From a virus: DNA of 35,165 nt. The notes beneath the pieces are model-generated. The model saw only the letters and a program-made list of their open reading frames with translations, ran no database searches and had not been told where the DNA came from. The translations under genes were made by a program, and so were the position numbers. Within the stretch, counting starts at the first letter, position 1. Each line of letters starts with the position of its first letter. The stretch covers positions 1 to 35,165 of IMG/VR virus record IMGVR_UViG_3300019867_000003, one strand, 5' to 3'. Positions 1 to 6,691 of the stretch are shown here, one piece after another.

Positions 1-136
1 GAGGTGCTCTGCGATTGGGGGCTCGACGAGCGATATTACTCATTCAACGGACAGGATAATTACTACACGCTATACAACGGCTCAAAGGTCTATCTCTTCG
101 AAGCCGCCTACTTACCAACGGATCCCGAGTTTGAGC
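1..136 (+). repeat. Terminal overlap, copy 1 of 2 (circular genome)
   Basis: Bases 1-136 equal 35030-35165 except at base 10 (T here, C at 35039). The repeat lies inside the terL frame, and the frame is continuous through it. The simplest reading is a circular or circularly permuted genome with redundant contig ends, giving a unit length of 35,029 bp, rather than a biological direct terminal repeat. Confidence 0.95.
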
Positions 137-1098
137 GCTTCGGGTCTATCCAAATGACGCGGGGCTGGTGCGAAGAGGTCGGGGAGTTTCACCCGAAAGC
201 TAAGGCGATGCTGCAGGCAACGATCGGACGATGGAAAAACGACCTCTACAACCTACCGGGTAAGATGCTCGTAACGCTTAACCCGTCAAAGAATTTCGTT
301 TATGAGGACTATTACCTAGCCAAAAAGGAAAACCGCCTCCCTGAGTACCGTAAATTCGTGCAAGCCCTACCAACGGATAACAAAAGACTACCCAAAAATT
401 ATATCCGGGACCTTATGCGAGCGCTTAAGAACGACGAAAAGTCGATTAAGCGTTTAGTTTACGGTGATTGGGAGTATGACGATAACCCGTACAGCATGTA
501 CGCATACGACGACATCTGTAACCTCTTCACTAATTCGCACGTTAAGCCGAACGGTAAGAAGTTTTTAACCTGCGATATTGCCTACATGGGCGCCGATATA
601 TTCACAATCTTTTATTGGGAGGGGTTCGTAGTCAAAAAGACTTACGGTATCGACAAAATAGACGAAACGGCGATAGGTACAAAGCTTAAAGAGCTGGCAG
701 AGCTTCACGGCGTCCCGTATTCAAACATAACCTACGACGCGGACGGGCTAAGGAAGTTTACAGCGAACAGCCTTAGTAAGCTAACCGCCGCTAAGCCTTT
801 CATAAACAACGCCGCACCGCTGAAAGACGCCCAATACAAAAACCTTAAGACCGAGTGCGCCTTTATGCTTAAAGAATACCTCGAGAAGGGCCTTATCTTT
901 ATCGCGGATCTTACTTTCAAAAAACAAATCATGTCCGACTTAGAGCAGATTTGCAGAGAGCCGACAGACGACGAGGGTAAAATCAAACTGGAAAGCAAAA
1001 AAGAGCTTAAGAAGCGGACAGGCCGATCGCCCGATTGGTTCGACGCGCTGCTAATGAGATTTATATTCGAGTTAAAAACTTTGCCTAAATGGGATTAA
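1..1098 (+). CDS. terL: Terminase large subunit, C-terminal part (gene continues from 34766-35165)
   Basis: ATP-driven DNA packaging motor with a headful or site-specific nuclease. The reading frame is open from base 1 and joins the 5' part at 34766-35165 through the 136-base overlap of the window ends; the joined protein would be 453 residues, normal for TerL. Numbered in the joined protein, an acidic pair in the segment RGWCEE (about 146-147) fits the Walker B/catalytic Glu. The TLNP segment (about 180-183) fits the coupling motif. RNase H-like nuclease acidic residues are in CDIAY (Asp280), TYDADG (Asp334) and PDWFDALL (Asp433/Asp436). The GTG at base 4 is not a start; it is an internal valine. 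At codon 92 this copy reads TGC (Cys) where the copy at the window end reads CGC (Arg). Family assignment is from motifs plus adjacency to the small subunit. Confidence 0.93.
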   Translation, partial: EVLCDWGLDERYYSFNGQDNYYTLYNGSKVYLFEAAYLPTDPEFERFGSIQMTRGWCEEVGEFHPKAKAMLQATIGRWKNDLYNLPGKMLVTLNPSKNFVYEDYYLAKKENRLPEYRKFVQALPTDNKRLPKNYIRDLMRALKNDEKSIKRLVYGDWEYDDNPYSMYAYDDICNLFTNSHVKPNGKKFLTCDIAYMGADIFTIFYWEGFVVKKTYGIDKIDETAIGTKLKELAELHGVPYSNITYDADGLRKFTANSLSKLTAAKPFINNAAPLKDAQYKNLKTECAFMLKEYLEKGLIFIADLTFKKQIMSDLEQICREPTDDEGKIKLESKKELKKRTGRSPDWFDALLMRFIFELKTLPKWD

Positions 1099-1113
1099 TT
1101 CGAAATAGTTTTG
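1080..1113 (+). promoter_or_regulatory. Possible Bacteroidota promoter ahead of the tail-gene block
   Basis: TTTG at 1080-1083 and TAGTTTTG at 1106-1113 fit the TTTG / TAnnTTTG pattern with a 22-base spacer, which is at the long end. It lacks the TTGCAC-N16 form of the four strong promoters in this genome. It lies just behind the terL stop and would drive the genes from 1189. Confidence 0.35.
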
Positions 1114-1122
1114 TATCTTAGC

Positions 1123-1177
1123 GGTTCGCTACAACTAACTTTTAAAGCCCCTTGATTTGTAGCGAGTCTTGGGGCTT
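1123..1177 (+). promoter_or_regulatory. Two interleaved inverted repeats upstream of 1189 (RNA switch or attenuator candidate)
   Basis: Stem A pairs 1123-1134 with 1157-1168 (core TCGCTACAA / TTGTAGCGA, nine Watson-Crick pairs plus wobble extension). Stem B pairs AAGCCCC at 1145-1151 with GGGGCTT at 1171-1177. The order is A-B-A'-B'. The link from A' to B' is only two bases, too short for a full pseudoknot with a 12-pair stem, so the two hairpins are more likely mutually exclusive. No long T-run follows, so this is not a standard terminator. Confidence 0.5.
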
Positions 1178-1188
1178 AACTTTATACT

Positions 1189-1467
1189 ATGCTATCGGAA
1201 GAAATACAACACGAAAAAATTAACGCTTTAGATGCGATAATATCAGGGCTTTTTATAAATTTTAGTCCTGACCTAGATCAGCTTATTTTAGACTTTCTCG
1301 AGGAGGCCGATTACATTATAGCCGACTGCCGAAAAATCCCGCTAGATTTGGAACTTAATTTAGAAAAACTACAATCTAAGGCAAAAGCCATGCACCGCAG
1401 ATGGCTATCGGTAGTCGATGTAAGGGTCTTAACCATTATCGAAAATATTAAATATACCGAGCTGTGA
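1189..1467 (+). CDS. Hypothetical protein, 92 aa
   Basis: I do not recognise a family. The protein is acidic and looks mostly helical, with a leucine- and isoleucine-rich first half and a basic segment near residues 65-72 (SKAKAMHRRW). It is the first gene after the terminase and after a 90-base leader holding a possible promoter and two interleaved inverted repeats. Its stop overlaps the GTG start of the next gene by four bases, so the two are probably translationally coupled. By position it belongs to the head-tail or tail assembly block, but the sequence gives no direct sign of its role. Confidence 0.7.
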   Translation: MLSEEIQHEKINALDAIISGLFINFSPDLDQLILDFLEEADYIIADCRKIPLDLELNLEKLQSKAKAMHRRWLSVVDVRVLTIIENIKYTEL

Positions 1468-1985
1468 AACTAAAGCAAAAAGATAAAGCCATACTGCGCC
1501 ACGAGGACGAGCTCGCGAAGTTCTTAGACCTTGGCGGCGTTAAGTACACCGACATAGTCGATAAGATTAACGCGTTTGACTGGCTAGACATTCAACTCGC
1601 GAACAGCTCCGAGCAAATGGCCGTGATAGTTTTACGCCTTTACGAGAGCTTTAATTTCAAAGTTCCTGCGGCGTATAGCTCGATAGTCCTTAAGGCGTTC
1701 GCCCATAAGTTCAACGAGGCTATTGTCTATTTACGCGATGCAATCGAAGAGACTAACGCCTCTTACAACGTCGAGGGAACGACTAAAGGCTTTCAAAACG
1801 ATACGGTGAATAAGTTTTATTACATCAACTATTGGGCCGATAAGAAAGGCATTCCCGTAAACTACAACGAGAAGGACCAAAAAAATAGAGCGCTTTTTAA
1901 TCTCGATACTATTATTTTATCTATCTTAGCGGACAAATTAAACGCGTTCAATACCTTTGAGCGTAATAAACCTAAACGCAAATGA
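1464..1985 (+). CDS. Hypothetical protein, 173 aa
   Basis: The start is GTG at 1464, overlapping the stop of the previous gene. I see no membrane segment or known motif. The protein has a charged start (KLKQKDKAILRHEDELAK), an aromatic-rich middle (residues about 110-135, with FYYINYWADKK) and a basic C-terminal tail (FERNKPKRK). It overlaps the next gene by four bases (ATGA). Its place between terminase and tail genes suggests a morphogenesis role such as tail assembly, but this is inference from position only. Confidence 0.7.
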   Translation: MKLKQKDKAILRHEDELAKFLDLGGVKYTDIVDKINAFDWLDIQLANSSEQMAVIVLRLYESFNFKVPAAYSSIVLKAFAHKFNEAIVYLRDAIEETNASYNVEGTTKGFQNDTVNKFYYINYWADKKGIPVNYNEKDQKNRALFNLDTIILSILADKLNAFNTFERNKPKRK

Positions 1986-2203
1986 TTTACTTAAAGATAT
2001 TTTTGTTTATAAATTTGATCTCTTGGGTATATCACCGAGCAGCATACCACCTTATCGGCTATCCAGGTGAGAGCTTTTGGCTTTTCCTGCGCAGGATTAA
2101 ACCCTTAACACATTCGTATTTTAAATTAATCGATATAGCCGTTAAGCTTACAGCTCTTTACGCGCTAGTAATGACCCTGATTAAGTTATGGCAACGATTT
2201 TAA
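1982..2203 (+). CDS. Small membrane protein, 73 aa
   Basis: The ATG sits in an ATGA overlap with the previous gene. Two hydrophobic stretches are visible, residues about 3-18 (FLFINLISW) and about 49-69 (AVKLTALYALVMTLIKLW). They are separated by a basic hydrophilic loop with FLRRIKPLTHS, so a two-pass inner membrane protein is likely. It overlaps the next gene by 16 bases. A membrane protein inside a tail-gene operon is unusual; possible roles are superinfection exclusion or DNA entry, neither supported by direct sequence evidence. Confidence 0.65.
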   Translation: MIYLKIFLFINLISWVYHRAAYHLIGYPGESFWLFLRRIKPLTHSYFKLIDIAVKLTALYALVMTLIKLWQRF

Positions 2204-2655
2204 AACCAAAAGACCCGACGTACGTACTGCCTGTAATCGCGGACCCGTCCGACTTGTGGGCGTATATTGCGGCATATAACGGCTTTCAGTATTACGAGAC
2301 AGACCTCACAGGCGTAACGCCTAACGAGATCCTGCCTAGTTGGTTTTTTATTGATAGGATTGATTTAGCTACACCCGAAGCGGGACGCGCTCGAATGAAC
2401 TACTCAGGCGTTTTGTTTATCGGCGTACCGTCGGAAATAGGGACAGATACCAACGGGGCAACCTTTGACGCTGGACAGTTTACCGACATAGTGAAAAAGC
2501 TTTTAAACATTGATTTTGCAAACGAGCTTTTTAATTACATAGCTTGTGACTTTCAAATAACTATTAACTCTTTACGCCCGCTTTATAACTCGGTTAAATA
2601 CACTAAGTCGACAAACTGCACAGGCGTTGAGGTATATTACTCGATATGGATATAA
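2188..2655 (+). CDS. Putative tail or neck protein, 155 aa
   Basis: No known motif is certain. The protein has a beta-rich, aromatic-rich composition (FQYYETDLTG, WFFIDRIDLATP, NYSGVLFIGVPS) and looks like a small soluble structural protein. It sits two genes before an HK97 gp10-like protein and could be the tail terminator or another neck component, since tail terminators of about 130-160 residues are usually next to gp10-like proteins. It overlaps its neighbours on both sides by 16 and 10 bases. The tail terminator idea is inference from size and position. Confidence 0.6.
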   Translation: MATILKPKDPTYVLPVIADPSDLWAYIAAYNGFQYYETDLTGVTPNEILPSWFFIDRIDLATPEAGRARMNYSGVLFIGVPSEIGTDTNGATFDAGQFTDIVKKLLNIDFANELFNYIACDFQITINSLRPLYNSVKYTKSTNCTGVEVYYSIWI

Positions 2656-2873
2656 GAAAAATATTAAAAGCCTTAGGTATTATTCAAGAAGTATCTAATA
2701 AAATCAGAGCTAAAAGGTTAGGGCGAGGCTTCGATACGGCGCACAGGCTTAATCCTTGGAACCCTTTAAGTTATATATTTATAATAGGCGGTCTAGCTAT
2801 CTGCATAATTCTTTTTGGTGTTTACGGATTCGCAAAAGAGGTAGAATGGCGAAACCCTTTTAAATGGGATTGA
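2646..2873 (+). CDS. Small membrane protein, 75 aa
   Basis: A basic N-terminal half (residues 1-40, with KIRAKRLGRGFD) is followed by one clear transmembrane segment at about 43-64 (YIFIIGGLAICIILFGVYGF) and a short charged tail. The positive-inside rule predicts a cytoplasmic N-terminus. It overlaps the previous gene by 10 bases and ends three bases before the next. It is the second small membrane protein in this tail-gene block. I do not recognise a family. Confidence 0.65.
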   Translation: MDIRKILKALGIIQEVSNKIRAKRLGRGFDTAHRLNPWNPLSYIFIIGGLAICIILFGVYGFAKEVEWRNPFKWD

Positions 2874-2876
2874 TAT

Positions 2877-3311
2877 ATGGATTTAGGGCAATTAGTACAA
2901 ACGGAACTGGTAGAGCCTTTAATCGAGGCGATACTCGACGAGGATATGGTAGCGACCGAACAGCTTTTGCAGTCGGTACGCTACGAGACTAATATCACGG
3001 CGAATAAAGACGAGGTGAAAGTCTACGCTATGGATTATCTACTCGAGTTGCGGGACGGTGAACAGTATAAAAGCCCACCAACGCTGGACGACATACAAGA
3101 GTGGATTCTCACCAAAGATTTAGAGGGCACACTTGACGCCGAAGCGGTGCTCAACAGCATACTAGAGAACGGGACAACGTGGGACCGTCAAGGCGGGTCC
3201 TCGAGGCTTAAGGCAGTACTCAACCCCGACAACATTCAAAGGATTATGAATATAGCAATCGACGAAACTATAAACGAGATATCTCAAACTCAGTGGACCA
3301 TTAGAGCATGA
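2877..3311 (+). CDS. HK97 gp10-like head-tail connector/neck protein, 144 aa
   Basis: The pattern in residues about 28-80 resembles the gp10-like (minor tail/neck) family. A helix is followed by SVRYETNI, then by VYAMDYLLELRDGEQYKSPP and an IQEWI segment; in that family a YxxYLExG-type strand precedes R/K-x-P and a xxWI helix. The length of 144 residues fits. Such proteins form the ring joining head completion proteins to the tail. Its stop overlaps the next start (ATGA). The match is by pattern only and somewhat distant. Confidence 0.5.
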   Translation: MDLGQLVQTELVEPLIEAILDEDMVATEQLLQSVRYETNITANKDEVKVYAMDYLLELRDGEQYKSPPTLDDIQEWILTKDLEGTLDAEAVLNSILENGTTWDRQGGSSRLKAVLNPDNIQRIMNIAIDETINEISQTQWTIRA

Positions 3312-4429
3312 TAACAATACTAAAACAACCCGCCCAGTTTTTTAATTGCACTAACCCTGCAATTTTTGAGTTTACGACCGACTCGGTTGTCGGGAATCCA
3401 GCCGACTATGTTTGCGACGTGGTAATCAAAAGCCTTTACGCCGATAGGTCCGCAGTTATTAGAAATGTATTTCCGAACACCTCAACGGGTGTTTTTTCCG
3501 TTGATGCCTCGGAGTTCTTCAAGGCGCTACAGCTTAACGGCTTTGAGTTCAACTTCGACGGGACCAAAAACCTTTCAATTGAAAAGTTTGAGACTAGCCT
3601 TAAGATCCGTGACGGCTCAGTGCCCGAGGACGATAATTTTGTATTTGATAATTATACCTTTGATAACTTTGTATTTACGGACGGCGTAGGAGCGATCGAC
3701 GACTTAAGCGGTGATTACTTTTCGATATTAGGCGAACGCCTTATGTTTGATAGTTTCACCAATCCCTTAGTGGATAATAAGCTCACGTTCCTAACGCCCG
3801 AAGTTATCGAAGTTTGTCGAGGCTTTGATAACTACCTTTCAATATTTGTAAACGAGCTCACAGGCAACAGCGTAACGGTTGCGGGCTTGGCGGCTTCGAT
3901 CCCATACACGAAAGGCGTATCGACTTTCAAGTTCAGCGACGCCCAGCTTAACGCGATTCACTCACTTAGAGCCGTAACGTGCACCAACCAAAACCCAGCT
4001 AAAACATTACAAGCTTATGATTTCAAAGATGACAATTCGTGTGACCCCATCATTCAATTTAGATTCCCAAACACTAAAGGTGGTTTTAGTTTCTTTTATA
4101 GTCACATTGACGGAGAAATTAGCGACCGCTCAAAAGTCGGATTTTATAACCGAAATTACTCTAATGAAAACGAGAATAAATCGCCGGCCGTTCAATCGGA
4201 CGCAGATTACAAAAAAGAGATTAACTTCAAAGGTTCAAAGGTTAAACAACTTAAGGAATTATTTGACATGCTCTTACGTGCGCCGAAAGTAGAAATGAAC
4301 CTTAAGCAGCTCAACGGTAACGATGTGTTTATAGAGTGCGAGGTAACAGGCTCACAGGCTTCACTTATGCGCTCGTTTGACTACATACTCAAAGCGAAAA
4401 TAGTAAACTCGGGTAACTTCAAGTTATGA
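3308..4429 (+). CDS. Bacteroidota-phage tail protein, 373 aa
   Basis: A large, beta-rich protein with no known enzymatic motif. The C-terminal quarter (about 320-365) contains the segment LFDMLLRAPKVEMNLKQ followed by a strand-rich end. Notable is the aromatic/acidic repeat around residues 109-124, where VFDNYTFDNFVFTDG alternates F/Y with D/N. The position directly before a 753-residue partner and the tape measure gene suggests a distal tail or baseplate component. It overlaps the downstream gene by four bases. Function is inferred from context. Confidence 0.65.
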   Translation: MITILKQPAQFFNCTNPAIFEFTTDSVVGNPADYVCDVVIKSLYADRSAVIRNVFPNTSTGVFSVDASEFFKALQLNGFEFNFDGTKNLSIEKFETSLKIRDGSVPEDDNFVFDNYTFDNFVFTDGVGAIDDLSGDYFSILGERLMFDSFTNPLVDNKLTFLTPEVIEVCRGFDNYLSIFVNELTGNSVTVAGLAASIPYTKGVSTFKFSDAQLNAIHSLRAVTCTNQNPAKTLQAYDFKDDNSCDPIIQFRFPNTKGGFSFFYSHIDGEISDRSKVGFYNRNYSNENENKSPAVQSDADYKKEINFKGSKVKQLKELFDMLLRAPKVEMNLKQLNGNDVFIECEVTGSQASLMRSFDYILKAKIVNSGNFKL

Positions 4430-6687
4430 CACGAATATTAATAAATAACGAAGCTTTAGACCTTGACGCCGATACTCTTGTGACTTTCAAAAAGGCGCAA
4501 CAGCTTAACGGGATCCAAGGCGCTTATTCATTCTCAAACAATTTCAACTTAAAAGACAGCGCCAAAAATCGCAGGCTTTTAGGTATAAACTATTTACCAA
4601 ATTCAAAGGCTAAAAGTATGACTCAGGGATATGAGCCCGACGTCGTTTTAAACGATAGCATATTTTTAAAGCGCCAAAAACTTAAAGTCCAAAAAGAAAC
4701 GCCCGGAGCGATCCCCGTTTATTTGATTTTTACCGACAGCTATCTAGCCGCAAAGGCTAAAGCCGTTTTAATGAACCAAATCCCGCTAGGCGTGGTCTAC
4801 ACTAAGAACCTTGTCGACTTCACTATCTACAACGACGGGAGCATAGGCGGGCTTTATCGCTCTGCGCCTATTTCCGCACAGGACAAAAGCGGTTTAATCG
4901 TAGTCGAAGAGATTCCCGTCTTACTGAATATAAAAGAATTGGTTTTAAAAGTGTTTACCGCGTTAGGCTACGCCTTTACGGGCGACATTCTGACCGATAC
5001 CAATATCGGGAAGTACTATACTAACTCAAACGTGGGGGTTTATGGCCCCGACGGTACGCCTCGCTTTGCCGATACGCTGACCGCTTACGATTTTATAGTC
5101 GATTTCCTCGAAACGTTCAACGGTTATATCGAAGTTTCGGACTCTTCGCGCAGTCTAGGGCTTTATTTTTGGCGTAACATCGAGACAATTAAAAGCCGTT
5201 TCGTTGATTACTCAGACAAATACACGAACTATCAAGAGTATTCATTTGAGGGAGGGCTCGCGAAAGTTAATACCATGACTTACGCCGATAGCCCCGACTT
5301 TTATAACGGGTTTTTCAATAACAATAAATCGATAGTCGATAAGACCGAGTATTTAAACAGCGATTTTGGTGCGGGAAACTTACGCCTTTTCGCCGATCAG
5401 GATCTCGAGGAGGACGGGACTATTTTACCGCGTGTAATCGGAGAGACTACGGAGCCCCAAACTATGAATTTGTTCAGATTTGAGGACGCTATAACTTCCG
5501 TACCGATTTACTCGGGCGGAGTACTAAGCTATCAATCTATGAATAAAGCCTTCTCGCCTAATATTTTGGAAATTTGGCAGCTATTCCACCAACCTTACAC
5601 GGCTAACATAGCTCTGCCAACGTTGGCGCAATTGTCGTTTAGGTACGACGCTATATTTTTAGCCAACTTTAAAATGTCAGAGGTGTTTTTCATTAAGCAA
5701 CTATCAACTTATTGGCTGCCTTTAGAGCTAGGCTTTACCTCAAAGAAAGACGGCATAAAAGTTAAGGGGTTAATGATAGAGAAGACGCCCGCCGACGTGC
5801 CCGTAGTGTTCGACCAAAACCTTAAGGTAGGTTTTTACGGTGATGTTTTTATCTTAGACATTTACGCACTTTACTCCGCTCAAAACGTATCACCTGCGGC
5901 GACTATGACAATAGTTAGCGCCGACCTTACAAAGAATAGTATTTTTATAAACGGCGTCCAGGTGTTAGCCTTTCCGACTAACTTCGATGTGAGCGCGGTC
6001 TTTGAGTTAAAAGTCTCAAACGTTGAGCCTATAAACGTAATATCTAACTCCGATATAATTTTTCGCTTCACCTCCGAAGAGGGAGGCGTATCTCGAGACG
6101 CAACTATAAACGTGGCGCATACGGGCGCGGCTAATTTTGTAAGTGAGTTTAGAAGCGAGTTAGACACTACGTACAATTACGGCAACAACGACACGAACGG
6201 CTTTAGTAGACATTTGAATTATGCGGCTAAGATTACAACGCCGATAAACATAGCAGACACTTACGCCCCTGCTATCGGTGACGTACCCTCTGCCCCAGCG
6301 GGCCCCATAGCGTTTAAAGCGTTGCAATTCGACAGAGCCTCATCGGTTACGGTCGAGTTATCTATAGAATTGTTGCACTTGCACTGCTCGAATAGAGGAG
6401 GAGGCGCTGAGGCGAGGACCCGCTTATATTTCAGATTATGGAAAAACGGCGTAATGTTCTTAACTGTTTACTCAGCGGGGGCCATTGATAGCGGTAGCGG
6501 ATCAAAAAACATAGATTATCCAAATGTTACGGCGTCGAGCACCTTTAGCGTAAACGCGGGGGACGTAATCCTACTCGACGAGTATATGAACTGTTCCGAG
6601 GAGGACCGACTCGGCTCGGGGACTATGGACGGATCAATGTCAATTAAAAATATAACCTGGAGGTTTAAAGTTTCAGAACAACTATAA
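4426..6687 (+). CDS. Large tail/baseplate protein, 753 aa
   Basis: A long soluble protein starting in an ATGA overlap with the 373-residue gene. The N-terminus (MTRILINNEALDLDADT) and the middle look like a multidomain beta-rich tail hub or baseplate protein. The C-terminal part (about 600-753) resembles a jelly-roll or receptor-binding-like domain with alternating hydrophobic strands, for example SVTVELSIELLHLH and ending ITWRFKVSEQ. Size and place immediately before the tape measure gene argue for a tail hub or tip role. I see no peptidase or glycosidase catalytic motif. Confidence 0.65.
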   Translation: MTRILINNEALDLDADTLVTFKKAQQLNGIQGAYSFSNNFNLKDSAKNRRLLGINYLPNSKAKSMTQGYEPDVVLNDSIFLKRQKLKVQKETPGAIPVYLIFTDSYLAAKAKAVLMNQIPLGVVYTKNLVDFTIYNDGSIGGLYRSAPISAQDKSGLIVVEEIPVLLNIKELVLKVFTALGYAFTGDILTDTNIGKYYTNSNVGVYGPDGTPRFADTLTAYDFIVDFLETFNGYIEVSDSSRSLGLYFWRNIETIKSRFVDYSDKYTNYQEYSFEGGLAKVNTMTYADSPDFYNGFFNNNKSIVDKTEYLNSDFGAGNLRLFADQDLEEDGTILPRVIGETTEPQTMNLFRFEDAITSVPIYSGGVLSYQSMNKAFSPNILEIWQLFHQPYTANIALPTLAQLSFRYDAIFLANFKMSEVFFIKQLSTYWLPLELGFTSKKDGIKVKGLMIEKTPADVPVVFDQNLKVGFYGDVFILDIYALYSAQNVSPAATMTIVSADLTKNSIFINGVQVLAFPTNFDVSAVFELKVSNVEPINVISNSDIIFRFTSEEGGVSRDATINVAHTGAANFVSEFRSELDTTYNYGNNDTNGFSRHLNYAAKITTPINIADTYAPAIGDVPSAPAGPIAFKALQFDRASSVTVELSIELLHLHCSNRGGGAEARTRLYFRLWKNGVMFLTVYSAGAIDSGSGSKNIDYPNVTASSTFSVNAGDVILLDEYMNCSEEDRLGSGTMDGSMSIKNITWRFKVSEQL

Positions 6688-6691
6688 CGCT

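Noticed and set aside
4-1098. GTG at base 4 as the terminase start
   Set aside because: The frame is open upstream across the circular join and the Walker A motif lies at the other window end.
4017-4292. Second-frame open frame inside the 373-aa tail gene
   Set aside because: It lies fully within a good gene and has a composition typical of an out-of-frame reading.
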